In this document: positions 23,366 to 32,523 of the stretch, one piece after another | How positions within the stretch are numbered: the first letter of the stretch is position 1 | Layout of the letters: each line of letters begins with the position of its first letter | Source: JBBRCE01 sp038205115 | Lineage (GTDB): Bacteria > Planctomycetota > Planctomycetia > Pirellulales > JBBRCE01 | Length of the DNA: 64,000 bases | Assembly: GCA_038205115.1 (NCBI GenBank) | Contig: JBBRCE010000003.1 | Location: 1-64,000, forward strand | Direction: 5' to 3' | Program-made: the position numbers and the translations under genes | Notes under the pieces: generated by a model | Told to the model about the DNA's origin: nothing | Database searches by the model: none | The model's input: the letters and a program-made list of their open reading frames with translations, nothing else

Positions 23366-24826
23366 ATGCCCAAAGATTTCTTAAAAGGCGCGGCTGACGA
23401 GTACGACTGCGTGGTGATCGGTAGCGGGTTGGCCGGTCTGACGTCCGCCAACACGCTCGCTCGGGCGGGCCACCGCGTGCTGCTATTGGAGCAGCATTAC
23501 AAACTGGGCGGCATGGCCACTTGGTTCAAGCGGCCGGGCGGCCACATCTTCGATATTTCGCTGCATGGCTTTCCGGTGGGCATGATCAAAAGCTGCCGCC
23601 GCTATTGGACGCCGGAAATCGCCGATTCGATCGTGCAATTGAAGAATATTCGTTTCGACAACCCCATGTTTTCGCTGTCGACAACCTTCAATCGCGACGA
23701 TTTCACCCGGCTGTTGATCGAAAAGTTCGCCGTGCCAGCCGAGCGTGTGCAGGCGTTTTTCGATGCCGCGCGAAATATGAATTTCTTTGACGATCAGTCG
23801 ACCACCGTCGGTCAATTGTTCGAAAAATTCTTTCCCGGTCGCGAAGATGTCATCCGCCTGTTGATGGAACCCATCACCTACGCCAATGGCTCGACGCTGG
23901 AAGATCCGGCCATCTCGTACGGCATTGTCTTTTCGAACTTCATGTCCAAGGGCGTGTTTACCTTCGAAGGTGGCACCGACCGGCTGATCAACCTGATGCA
24001 CGCCGAAATGCTCCGCAGCGGCGTCGACGTACGGATCAAATGCGATGTCGAAAAAATCAATGTTCGCAATGGTCGCGTCGCCGGCGTGACGGTCAACGGT
24101 CGCGAAATCCGCACCCGCGCGGTGATTTCCAACTCGAACCTCAAAGCCACGATTTTCAATCTGGTGGGCGAAGAGCATTTCGATCGCACGTTTGTTGACG
24201 ATGCCCGGGCCGTGCGGCTGAATAATTCCAGTTGCCAGGTTTACATGGCGCTCAAGGCCGGCGAAAGTTTAGACGAGTCGCACGGCGACTTGCTGTTTAG
24301 CTCCACCGCGCCGCTGTTTCGGACCGAGATGCTGCTGAGCCGCGACGTGACCAGCCGCACCTACTCGTTCTACTATCCGCGCACCCGTCCAGGCAGCGAC
24401 CGCTGCCTGGTGGTTTCCAGCACCAACGCCAACTTTGCGGACTGGGCGAATCTGTCGGACACCGACTACGAAGCCGGCAAACGCGATCTGGCCGAGACCA
24501 CGCTCGACGCTATTGCCAAGTACATCCCGGACATTCGCCAGAAAGTGCATCACGTGGAAGTCTCCACGCCGCGCACGTTCGAGCATTACACTAAGCACGT
24601 GCAGGGCGCGAGTTTCGGTACCAAGTTCGAAGGCCTGGCGGTGAGTCGTGCCATTCCGCAACAGGTTGCCGGACTGTACCACGCCGGCAGCGTGGGCATT
24701 ATTATGTCGGGCTGGCTAGGTGCCATGAACTACGGCGTGATCGTGGCCAACGACGTCGACTCGCAACTGGTAAAATCCGCCGCGGCCGCAGTTGATGCGT
24801 CGCCAACAGTGGCCTCGCCATCCTGA
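23366..24826 (+). CDS. FAD-dependent phytoene desaturase/isomerase-like oxidoreductase
   Basis: The 486 residues start with a dinucleotide-binding fold, DCVVIGSGLAGLTSANTLARAGH (14-36), followed by EQHYKLGG; later FEGGTDRLI and the C-terminal FAD motif GLYHAGSVGIIMSGWLGAMNYG. This is the layout of the CrtI / carotenoid isomerase family, which desaturates, saturates or isomerises polyene chains. No phytoene synthase lies nearby. A FabZ-like dehydratase (39 bp downstream) and a reductase follow on the same strand, so the substrate may be an acyl chain rather than a carotenoid; that is inference. Confidence 0.8.
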   Translation: MPKDFLKGAADEYDCVVIGSGLAGLTSANTLARAGHRVLLLEQHYKLGGMATWFKRPGGHIFDISLHGFPVGMIKSCRRYWTPEIADSIVQLKNIRFDNPMFSLSTTFNRDDFTRLLIEKFAVPAERVQAFFDAARNMNFFDDQSTTVGQLFEKFFPGREDVIRLLMEPITYANGSTLEDPAISYGIVFSNFMSKGVFTFEGGTDRLINLMHAEMLRSGVDVRIKCDVEKINVRNGRVAGVTVNGREIRTRAVISNSNLKATIFNLVGEEHFDRTFVDDARAVRLNNSSCQVYMALKAGESLDESHGDLLFSSTAPLFRTEMLLSRDVTSRTYSFYYPRTRPGSDRCLVVSSTNANFADWANLSDTDYEAGKRDLAETTLDAIAKYIPDIRQKVHHVEVSTPRTFEHYTKHVQGASFGTKFEGLAVSRAIPQQVAGLYHAGSVGIIMSGWLGAMNYGVIVANDVDSQLVKSAAAAVDASPTVASPS

Positions 24827-24864
24827 TTGTTGTTCCCAACTCGTCCCGCGACTCATCTCAAATC

Positions 24865-25299
24865 ATGTCACTCGCTGAAATCCAGGCCGCCATTCCGCAT
24901 CGTCCGCCGTTTTTGCTGATCGATGAAATCGTCGAGCAATCGGCCAGCCGAATCGTCTGTCGTAAGACTTGGCGCGCGGACGAATATTTTTACGCGGGCC
25001 ACTATCCCAACTTTCCGCTTACGCCCGGCGTGCTCTTGTGCGAAGCGGGCATGCAGGCCGGCGCGGTGCTGCTCTCCAAATTCGTGCCGGGCGACGGCAA
25101 CGCGGTGCCAGTGGCCACACGCATCAACGACGTGCGTTTCAAACGCATGGTTCGGCCGGGCGAAACCATTCTGATCGAGGTCGATCTGGTCGAGCGACTG
25201 GCCGACGCGTTCTTTCTCAAAGCCAAAATTACCTGCGACGGCAAGGTGGCCGTCCGCTACGATTTTGCTTGCACCGTGACCAGCGATCCGGCGCGATAA
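24865..25299 (+). CDS. FabZ/FabA-like hotdog dehydratase
   Basis: The 144-residue single hotdog domain begins IQAAIPHRPPFLLIDEIVE, as in FabZ, and has the active-site segment GHYPNFPLTPGVLLCEAGMQAG with the catalytic His and, two turns on, the Glu of the central helix. It would dehydrate 3-hydroxyacyl-ACP or a similar thioester. It lies between the desaturase-like gene and the reductase-like gene, 18 bp from the latter. The context suggests a special lipid or polyene rather than bulk fatty acid synthesis. Confidence 0.85.
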   Translation: MSLAEIQAAIPHRPPFLLIDEIVEQSASRIVCRKTWRADEYFYAGHYPNFPLTPGVLLCEAGMQAGAVLLSKFVPGDGNAVPVATRINDVRFKRMVRPGETILIEVDLVERLADAFFLKAKITCDGKVAVRYDFACTVTSDPAR

Positions 25300-25317
25300 T
25301 CCAAGCGGGGTTCGACC

Positions 25318-26373
25318 ATGTCCGACTGGATGATTTACGGCGTCAGCGGCTACACCGGAGAGTTGATCGCCCGCGAAGCCGCAGCGCGAGGACTGCGCCC
25401 AATTCTCGCCGGCCGCGGTCTGGCAGCCGTAAAAAAGCTGGGCGACGAGTTGAACTTGCCAATCCGCGTGTTTCCGCTGGATGCCGGCGATGCAATCGCA
25501 AAAAACCTAGCCGGAATCCGCCTGGTGCTGAGTTGCGCCGGGCCGTTCTCGGTCACTGCGCCGCCGATGATTGACGCCTGCTTGCAATCGCGCACTCACT
25601 ATCTGGACATTACTGGCGAGATCGAAGTCATCGAGCATGCCGCGTCGCGTGGCGATGAAGCGCAACGCGTGGGTGTGGCACTGCTGCCGGCCGTGGGATT
25701 TGATGTGGCGCCCAGCGACTGTTTGGCAAAGCTGTTGAGCGAGCGATTGCCTGACGCCACGCAGTTGCAATTGGCATTTTCCGCGCTCGGGGCGATCAGC
25801 CCCGGAACAGCAAAAACCGTATTGCGGACCGCGCCCAGCGGCGGGCGGGCGCGGCTCAACGGCAAAATCCAAAACGTGCCCATCGCCTGGAAAACCCGCA
25901 AGATTCCGTTTGCCGATCGCGCCCGCTGGGCTGTGACCATTCCGTGGGGCGATGTGGCCAGCGCGTTTTATTCGACCGGCATCGGCAATATCGAAGTCTA
26001 CACCTCGATGTCGAAGTCGCAAATTCGTTGGCTCAAGCGGCTGCGCGGCGTGTTGCCGGCGCTGCGATTTGCGCCGCTGGCGAGTCTGGCAGCCTGGAGC
26101 ATCACCCGCTGGGTGCGCGGACCTAGCGCAACTCAACTCATTCAAGAGCAGGCGCAGCTTTGGGGCCGCGTGGAGGATGCCGGTGGCCAAGCCGTCGAAG
26201 CAACGTTGACCACGCCCAGCGCCTATCGCTTAACCGTGCTGACGGCGCTCGCGGCCGTCGAGCGAATGCTGACGGGCAACGTTTCGAGCGGTTTTCAGAC
26301 ACCCGCCAAAGCATTCGGCAGTGAGTTCATTCTCAACATCCCGGATGTGCAGTTTGCGGTGGCCGCAAACTGA
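25318..26373 (+). CDS. Saccharopine dehydrogenase-like / trans-acting enoyl reductase-like protein
   Basis: The 351 residues open with an NADP-binding fold, MIYGVSGYTGELIAREAAARG, followed by ILAGR, VLSCAGPF, HYLDITGE and LLPAVGFDVAPSDCLA. This pattern matches the bacterial branch of the saccharopine dehydrogenase family that includes trans-acting enoyl reductases of lipid synthesis. The C-terminal half holds a Trp/Arg-rich region and ends near VSSGFQTPAKAFG. It is the third gene of a tight cluster with a desaturase-like enzyme and a dehydratase, consistent with reduction of an unsaturated acyl intermediate. Confidence 0.75.
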   Translation: MSDWMIYGVSGYTGELIAREAAARGLRPILAGRGLAAVKKLGDELNLPIRVFPLDAGDAIAKNLAGIRLVLSCAGPFSVTAPPMIDACLQSRTHYLDITGEIEVIEHAASRGDEAQRVGVALLPAVGFDVAPSDCLAKLLSERLPDATQLQLAFSALGAISPGTAKTVLRTAPSGGRARLNGKIQNVPIAWKTRKIPFADRARWAVTIPWGDVASAFYSTGIGNIEVYTSMSKSQIRWLKRLRGVLPALRFAPLASLAAWSITRWVRGPSATQLIQEQAQLWGRVEDAGGQAVEATLTTPSAYRLTVLTALAAVERMLTGNVSSGFQTPAKAFGSEFILNIPDVQFAVAAN

Positions 26374-26430
26374 GCTGCGCGCGTCCGGATGGTTACTAAC
26401 CTCGGCCTGCCGCTTGGCTCAATGGAAGTC

Positions 26431-27501
26431 TTACGGTTCGAGATCTTTGCCAGCTTCTTCGACGAGCTTGCGGGCTTTTTCGAGTTTCTCGATAGCTTTT
26501 TGAGTTTTTTCGTCTTTGAATTCGCTGCTCGATCTCTTTGCGCTATCGATCATCCGCACCGCAGCGGCAATGCGTGACTTCAAGGACTGCCGCAGCGCGT
26601 TTGTGCGGATCGCTTCCGCGTTGGCAGCAGGCACGGCATTGGCACCCGCTCTGACGCCTGCCCGCGCGTACTTCTGGTAGATGGCAAAGCCATCGGGCTT
26701 TTTCTCTTTGAGTTCGTCGACGCTCTTCGCTTCGTAATTTTCGGTAACGTCCTTGCCGCCGACCGACTTGGTGCTGCTGACCTTAACATTGTCTTTCGAC
26801 TCGACAATGCTGAATTTGCCTTCGCCGTTTTCAACCTCAACTGAGTGAACACCGTTGACATCCGATTCCGAGCGCGACGTGACATTCAAGCCAATGCCAT
26901 TGCCCGGAATTTGTATTCCGCCACGAATGATTACACCACCGGGGATTGCGCCGCCGCGGATGATGATTCCGCCAGGCGCGCCTCCGAAAATGATGCCGGG
27001 CGGAATGCCATTGACGTCACCGTTGTCGGCCGGCTTGGGCGGTTCTTTAAGGGCTTCGGTGGCGCGCGAAGCCAGCGAACTGTTTTCGCTCTTGGCGAGT
27101 TTTTCGAGCGATGATTTGGCGGCCGATTTGGCATCGGCGTCAGTGCCTTGCGTGAGCCGGCGCAACACGTCCACGGCGTTGAGCGCCACTTCCAGCGAAT
27201 CGCTGGCGGCGGCCGCGCTGAGCGGTTCGACGGCCGCTTTGCCCGCTTCGAACAACTTTTGTGACGCAGCTTGACGAGTGCCAAACGCTTCGTCATCGAG
27301 CGATTTAATCCAGGCAGCGATTTGTTCGGGAGTTGCCTTTTCGACGGTCGGTTGATCGGCGACAGGTTTCTCGGCGACGGCCTTGTCGGGCGTGACCTCG
27401 GCCGATTCGTTCTCGTCGGCGGCCCACAGCGATGTCACCGGCGAGGCAACGATCAGTCCCAGCGCGACCGCCAATAGCGTTTTCTTAAAAAGGTCGATCA
27501 T
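26431..27501 (-). CDS. Exported HEAT-like protein with Gly/Ile-rich repeat strip
   Basis: From the ATG at 27501 (356 residues) a signal peptide (MIDLFKKTLLAVALGLIVAS ... WAAD) precedes HEAT-like helices (about 40-155: AFGTRQAASQKLFEAG, VALNAVDVLRRL, SLASRATEALKE). A striking Gly/Ile/Pro strip follows (GGIIIRGGAIPGGVIIRGG), then a small beta region and a C-terminal helical, charged segment (FKDEKTQKAIEKLEKARKL). Such composites are typical of planctomycete envelope proteins of unknown function. A longer frame upstream of 27501 lacks signal features. Confidence 0.65.
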   Translation of the reverse strand: MIDLFKKTLLAVALGLIVASPVTSLWAADENESAEVTPDKAVAEKPVADQPTVEKATPEQIAAWIKSLDDEAFGTRQAASQKLFEAGKAAVEPLSAAAASDSLEVALNAVDVLRRLTQGTDADAKSAAKSSLEKLAKSENSSLASRATEALKEPPKPADNGDVNGIPPGIIFGGAPGGIIIRGGAIPGGVIIRGGIQIPGNGIGLNVTSRSESDVNGVHSVEVENGEGKFSIVESKDNVKVSSTKSVGGKDVTENYEAKSVDELKEKKPDGFAIYQKYARAGVRAGANAVPAANAEAIRTNALRQSLKSRIAAAVRMIDSAKRSSSEFKDEKTQKAIEKLEKARKLVEEAGKDLEP

Positions 27502-27723
27502 GCGTGAACTCCGTTTGAGTGGTGCGATCAGAATTGTCTCGATCGCCGGACACAAAACTTTTGAAATTTCCTTACTCATTATCTGCGCCGCAATTCGTGC
27601 GTCAACTCGGCAACTTGCTCGCAGGCGAGTTGGCACGCTCGATGATCGGCGGCAATTGTTCAGAAAGTTGCCGCAGTCGCGCGCATCTTGCTCGCCATTT
27701 GTGAATTTGACACACTTCGCTGG

Positions 27724-28470
27724 TCACGGGCCGTGCGCGGTCAGTTGCTGTCGCAACCATCCTGGACGATTGGTGGTAATTGCATCCACGCCACAAGCCA
27801 CCAGCCGCTGCGCTTCGATCGGGTCGTCAACGGTCCAAACCGCGACTTTTAAGCCCGCAGCGTGAAGTTGCTGAACGAACTCGGCATTTTCGACGCTCGC
27901 GGCGTCCAGATCCAAGCCATTGAGGCGATGCTCAACCGCAAACTGAATCATTTCAACGGCCGTGGGCCACCATTCCCGCGATTGACGCTTGCGTTCGACA
28001 ATCAGCCAGATCGGCAACGTGGGGAAGGCTGCCCGCAAGGCAACCACCACATCCGGATAAAAACTGATGCCGATCCAGTCGACCGGTTTTGCGAGTTCCG
28101 CCAGGGCCCTCCGCAGCGGCGCGATGCTTTCGACGCCGGACTTCAGCTCGACGTAGTACGACCGCCCGAGAGGCGTGGTGCCGAGCGCTTCGACCAGCGT
28201 GGGAATTTGCTCGCTCGCAAACGCGGGATTTTTCCAGCTTCCGGCGTCGCATCGCCGCAGTTCGGCCAGCGTGGCTGCGGACACCAATTGCGAAACGCCG
28301 GTGGTTCGGAGCGTGTTCTCGTCGTGCAGGCAAACGATCTGCCCGTCGGCCGTGAGTTGAAAATCGCCTTCCACGGCGTCGGCCTGCTCGCGCCAAGCGG
28401 CCGCAATTGCCACCAACGTGTTCTCGGGATACTCGAAAGAATTACCGCGGTGCGCAATGATTTCGACCAT
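27724..28470 (-). CDS. Glycerophosphodiester phosphodiesterase
   Basis: The enzyme hydrolyses glycerophosphodiesters to glycerol-3-phosphate and an alcohol. The 248-residue TIM barrel begins VEIIAHRGNSFEYPENTLVAI, with the catalytic His and metal ligands, followed by EGDFQLTADG and VCLHDENTLRTT with the second catalytic His, and ends with GLKVAVWTVDDP and GVDAITTNRP, all typical. It has no signal peptide, so it is likely cytoplasmic (UgpQ-like). I use the ATG at 28470; 28482 would add four residues. The TPR gene lies 30 bp upstream on the same strand. Confidence 0.9.
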   Translation of the reverse strand: MVEIIAHRGNSFEYPENTLVAIAAAWREQADAVEGDFQLTADGQIVCLHDENTLRTTGVSQLVSAATLAELRRCDAGSWKNPAFASEQIPTLVEALGTTPLGRSYYVELKSGVESIAPLRRALAELAKPVDWIGISFYPDVVVALRAAFPTLPIWLIVERKRQSREWWPTAVEMIQFAVEHRLNGLDLDAASVENAEFVQQLHAAGLKVAVWTVDDPIEAQRLVACGVDAITTNRPGWLRQQLTAHGP

Positions 28471-28500
28471 GCCGATGGCCATCCGTGCCGCGTGGGACGA

Positions 28501-29160
28501 TTAGCGATTTTTGAGCAACCGCTGCAGATACACCACTTGCGCCCGCACGCCTTCTAAACCCGAATTGAGTTTGAGTGCGCGTCGGAACGATTCCAGCGCG
28601 GCAACTTTATTGCCCAATTGGAGATAGCACTGGCCCATGCCAGCGGCGGCGCCAAAGTGGTAAGGATTCAGTTCCAGCGTCTGACGGCAATCTTCAATCG
28701 ACTCGGCGTACCGCTTGCTGCAAAATAAGGCCACGGCGCGCTGATTGTAAGCTTCGGCAAACCACGACGCCTCGGCCAGGAGTTGATTCACTTTGTGCAA
28801 TGCGTCGTCGTACTGTTTCTGCGTATTGAGTAGCACGACTTCGTGCAGCAGATCTTGATGTTCGAGATTCCCGTCGCGGCACCAGATGGCTCGGATGGCT
28901 GTTTCCGCCATTGTGCGGACTCCGCGATCGGTGTCCGTCAGGCAATTTCCGAGCACCCGATTCACCTGAAAATCGCCTAAAAAGCCCAGCGCCAGCACGG
29001 CGGCTCGGCGCGACATGCGTCCGCCAAACTCGGCAATTCGAGCGAGGCTAGCCGGAAAGTAAACGCCGGTGACATCTTTGATGAACTGCGCGGTGTCCTC
29101 GTCGTGCAGGTATCGCTCGTAAAACTCGTCGAGTCGAGGGTTCCGCCGCTGAATGCTCAA
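28501..29160 (-). CDS. TPR repeat protein
   Basis: The 219 residues have a HEAT-like N-terminal half (RRAAVLALGFLGDFQVNRVLGNCL) followed by TPR units from about 105 to 200 (ALHKVNQLLAEASWFAEAYNQRAVALF, YAESIEDCRQTLELNPYHFGAAAGMGQCY, KVAALESFRRALKLN). It has no signal peptide. Such proteins scaffold complexes; the partner is unknown. It lies just upstream of the phosphodiesterase and the two may form one operon. Confidence 0.8.
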   Translation of the reverse strand: MSIQRRNPRLDEFYERYLHDEDTAQFIKDVTGVYFPASLARIAEFGGRMSRRAAVLALGFLGDFQVNRVLGNCLTDTDRGVRTMAETAIRAIWCRDGNLEHQDLLHEVVLLNTQKQYDDALHKVNQLLAEASWFAEAYNQRAVALFCSKRYAESIEDCRQTLELNPYHFGAAAGMGQCYLQLGNKVAALESFRRALKLNSGLEGVRAQVVYLQRLLKNR

Positions 29161-29554
29161 AGCTAATTCTCCGGGAGGCTCGCCGATTGAAGCTTGCCGG
29201 GTAACTCCGCCCCGGCATCCTCATTGCGATGATGATCTTAGTCTAATCACGAGCAGGCCGGTTCAGCAACAGCCGGACAGCATCGGACAAGCGTCTGCCG
29301 ACGTCGCCAGCGGTATGCATCTCGTTACCTTGCAAAAGCTTCCGTACCGCGCGGTGATAAAATCTGACGATCATGCGCCAATGTGGATCGCTTGGAAGTC
29401 CGGCAAGCTGCGCAATCTGAGCCGGTGCTTCCGCTTGAAATGGTCTTAACTCTTGCAACGAAAATACCGAATGAACGGAAATGTCGGAGCGCGCATGCCG
29501 CTCACAATGCGCCGCGACAATCGCCATTCAACCGCTTTGACTGACAGAACTCAC
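29161..29554. other. Intergenic region, no gene supported
   Basis: About 390 bp lie between the divergent TPR and outer-membrane genes. A short Cys/Gln-poor frame at 29153-29449 has no ribosome binding site and no protein character. A frame from 29471 leads in phase into the next gene but would bury its signal peptide. I see no clear promoter. Confidence 0.4.
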
Positions 29555-30859
29555 ATGTTGCACTCCGGTTTAATTCGAACATTGCTCGCTCGCTGCACCT
29601 GCGCGATGGCGTTGTCGATGGTCGCCGGCGTCGCAACCGCGCAAACGCTGGTTCTGAACGCCGGCGACAGCAACCAACTGCAGTTGGCTACGGCCATCAA
29701 CACGGCGGTCAATGTCAACGGCACGCCGACGGCCGACCTGACGTTGGGAATCAATCAACTTGCTGCGCTACCCAGTGCTCAACTCGGACCAGCGCTCGAT
29801 CAGGTCGGCGGCGCGCTCTACGGGAACGTCAATTCGGCCAGCACCGAAAATAACGACTATTTCCTGCGTCGCCTGTCCGATCGATTGCGCCCCACCGGTG
29901 TGCTGTTGCATCGCGAGCCGCCCGCCGGTGGCGTGGAAGTCTCTCCCGTCAATTACAACCCGCGCGAGGGCGTTCCGCTAATGTTTGTGGAAGAAGATTG
30001 CAGCGGCTGCAAAAAATGCGGCTGCGTGCATGTCTGGACCGACGGCTACGGCCGCCACGGCGACGTCTCAGGCACGGCCGACGCGCGTGGTTTCGACTTC
30101 ACCCAAGCCGGCGGCAGTTTCGGATTCGAGCGTGCGATTGACGATTGCTTGCTGATTGGCATGGCCACGAATTTTTTCGAAAACGATCTCGGCGATTCGC
30201 CCATCAACAGCAACATTCATGCGCACGGCGGTCAGATGGCCTGGTACGGCCGCGCGCAAGGCGAGGTGATCTACATGACCTCCATATTGAGCTACACGCA
30301 CGACTACTTCGATTCCAATCGCCGCGTGGCCTTTGGCGCAATCGATCGAACCGCGCAAGCCACGTTCGAAGGCAATGAATTCTCCAGCTACAACGAGACT
30401 GGACTGTTTTGCTATTTAGGCAATTGGAACATTCAACCGTACGTCGCGCTGCAATACATTTTGGTGGAACAAGACGGCTTCACCGAGACAGGCGCATCTT
30501 CGCTGAATTTATCGACCGGTCAAGAGACGGCCGATTCGCTCCGCGGCATCTTCGGAACGCGCGTGGAATTGGATCAGGGACTGTGCGGAAACCCATTTCT
30601 GATTCCCGAGTTCCACACGCGTTTCGCCCGCGAATATGCCAGTACCAACCGCAACACGTTTGCCGCTTTGAATAGCTTTCCGACCAACGGCGGCTTTTTA
30701 ATCGACGGCGCACACCTGGGGCGAGATTTCGTCGTGCTCGGCACGGCGCTGCACTGGATGGCCAAACCAAATCTCAAAATCGCCCTGGGCTACGACTTCA
30801 CCGCTTCGCAACATATTACCTCGCATGCGGGCATCGGCAGTCTTGAGTTCAACTGGTAG
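29555..30859 (+). CDS. Autotransporter-type outer-membrane beta-barrel protein with Cys cluster
   Basis: I start at the ATG 29555, which gives an N-terminal signal peptide (cleavage near VATAQT, residue 30). Residues 30-140 are a short linker-like domain (NQLAALPSAQLGPALDQVGGALYG, as in autotransporters ahead of the barrel). Residues 149-157 hold CSGCKKCGC, four closely spaced Cys. The rest (160-434) is an autotransporter beta-domain: alternating strands such as FDFTQAGGSFGFERAI, and the C-terminal GIGSLEFNW ending in an aromatic residue. The Cys cluster at the passenger-barrel border is unusual and could bind metal or form disulfides. It has no large passenger. Confidence 0.75.
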   Translation: MLHSGLIRTLLARCTCAMALSMVAGVATAQTLVLNAGDSNQLQLATAINTAVNVNGTPTADLTLGINQLAALPSAQLGPALDQVGGALYGNVNSASTENNDYFLRRLSDRLRPTGVLLHREPPAGGVEVSPVNYNPREGVPLMFVEEDCSGCKKCGCVHVWTDGYGRHGDVSGTADARGFDFTQAGGSFGFERAIDDCLLIGMATNFFENDLGDSPINSNIHAHGGQMAWYGRAQGEVIYMTSILSYTHDYFDSNRRVAFGAIDRTAQATFEGNEFSSYNETGLFCYLGNWNIQPYVALQYILVEQDGFTETGASSLNLSTGQETADSLRGIFGTRVELDQGLCGNPFLIPEFHTRFAREYASTNRNTFAALNSFPTNGGFLIDGAHLGRDFVVLGTALHWMAKPNLKIALGYDFTASQHITSHAGIGSLEFNW

Positions 30860-31020
30860 CCACTCGAAGCGCCAGGGGTGTATGACCGCATGACGTGGCT
30901 TTTTGCTGCTCTGCGCTGGATGCCGGCTTGCATTTTCTGACACAGCGGCCAGACTATTCGAAGCCGAAGCACGCGTTTCGGCACTGCCGAAAGTTGCAGC
31001 CCATCGCGGTGTCCCAAATC

Positions 31021-32523
31021 ATGCTGCTCAGCATGCAGAGCATTTCGAAATCGTTTGGCGGCGTGCATGCGCTGCGCGATGTTTCGTTTCAACTTCTGGC
31101 CGGCGAAGTCCATGCTCTGGTCGGTGAAAACGGCGCTGGCAAGTCGACGCTCATCAAAATCATCACCGGCGCTCATCGGCCCGATCAAGGCCGCATTGAG
31201 CTCGACGGTCAGCCGCTCGCGGATCTCGATCCGTTGTCCGCCCGCGCCCACGGCATTGCCGCCATTTACCAACAGCCGGCGCTGTTTCCGGATTTGACCG
31301 TCGCCGAAAATATCGCGCTAGCCAGCCAGGGCGGCAAGCGTAGCAATTGGATCCACTGGAACTGCCGGCGACGCGAGGCGCAAACGCTATTGGATCGAAT
31401 TGGCGCGCGGATCGATCCCGACTGCGAAGTTCGCCGGCTCAGTATGCCGCAACAGCAGTTGGTCGAGATCGCCCGCACGCTGGGCGCCAACGCCCGGCTG
31501 CTGATCATGGACGAGCCCACCGCGTCGCTCAGTCAGCAAGAGTCCCAGCACCTTTTCGGCTTGATACGGCAACTGAAGCAGCAAAGCGTAGGCATCATTT
31601 ATATTTCGCACCGACTCGACGAATTGCCGCAAATTGCCGATCGCGTCACCGCCTTGCGCGATGGGCGCATCATTGGCACGCGGCCGATTGCCGAAGTCGA
31701 CCGCGACGAATTAATTCGCATGATGGTCGGTCGCGAACTATCGACGGTGTTCCCGAAGCAGCCGGTTGTGACCGGCGACGTGGCGCTCGAACTCAAGCAA
31801 CTCGCTTGCAGAACCGCCGGTATTTCGGACGTAAATCTCAGCGTCCACGCCGGCGAAATCTTTGGCCTGGCTGGCCTGATGGGCGCGGGCCGCACCGAGT
31901 TGGCCCGCGTGCTGTTTGGAATTACACCGGCCAGCAGCGGTGAAATTCGCGTGCGGGGCAAGTCCATCGTCATCCGCCAGCCAAGCGATGCCGTTGCGGC
32001 GGGAATTGGCTACGTGCCGGAAGATCGCCGGCGGCACGGAGTGATTCTAGAAATGTCCGTGGCCGAAAACGCCACACTGGCGGTGCTCGGTCGCCTGTCG
32101 CGCGGCACGCTGCTGAACTTTGTCGCCGAGCGCGCTCAAGCGCAGCACGATGTGCGGCGTTTGGACGTAAAAACCAGTTCCATCGAAACTCCCGTCGGGC
32201 AACTGTCGGGCGGCAATCAGCAGAAGGTGGCGCTCGCGCGCTGGCTGGCGACAAATCCGTCGGTGCTGATTCTCGACGAGCCCACCCAGGGCATTGACGT
32301 CGGCGCCAAGGCGGAAATTCATCGCTTGATGCAGCAATTGGTCAGCCAAGGCATGGCGATTCTGATGATCTCCTCCGACCTGCCGGAAATCTTGGGCATG
32401 AGCGATCGAGTTGGCGTCATGCACGCCGGCGCGCTGGTGGGCGTGCTGTCGCGCGAGTCGGCCACGCCCGAACGCGTGCTGGCCTTGGCGCTGGGTCCGG
32501 TCTCAGGAAACCCGGCCGCATGA
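31021..32523 (+). CDS. Sugar ABC transporter ATP-binding protein, RbsA type (two ATPase domains)
   Basis: From the ATG at 31021 the 500-residue protein has two fused ATPase domains. Domain 1: Walker A GENGAGKSTL, degenerate signature LSMPQQQLVEIAR, Walker B LLIMDEPTASLS. Domain 2: divergent P-loop region GLMGAGRTELARVL, signature LSGGNQQKVALAR, Walker B LILDEPTQGID. This is the CUT2 layout that powers ribose-, rhamnose- or autoinducer-type sugar uptake. The permease gene overlaps its stop by ATGA. No substrate-binding protein is encoded next to them. Confidence 0.9.
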   Translation: MLLSMQSISKSFGGVHALRDVSFQLLAGEVHALVGENGAGKSTLIKIITGAHRPDQGRIELDGQPLADLDPLSARAHGIAAIYQQPALFPDLTVAENIALASQGGKRSNWIHWNCRRREAQTLLDRIGARIDPDCEVRRLSMPQQQLVEIARTLGANARLLIMDEPTASLSQQESQHLFGLIRQLKQQSVGIIYISHRLDELPQIADRVTALRDGRIIGTRPIAEVDRDELIRMMVGRELSTVFPKQPVVTGDVALELKQLACRTAGISDVNLSVHAGEIFGLAGLMGAGRTELARVLFGITPASSGEIRVRGKSIVIRQPSDAVAAGIGYVPEDRRRHGVILEMSVAENATLAVLGRLSRGTLLNFVAERAQAQHDVRRLDVKTSSIETPVGQLSGGNQQKVALARWLATNPSVLILDEPTQGIDVGAKAEIHRLMQQLVSQGMAILMISSDLPEILGMSDRVGVMHAGALVGVLSRESATPERVLALALGPVSGNPAA

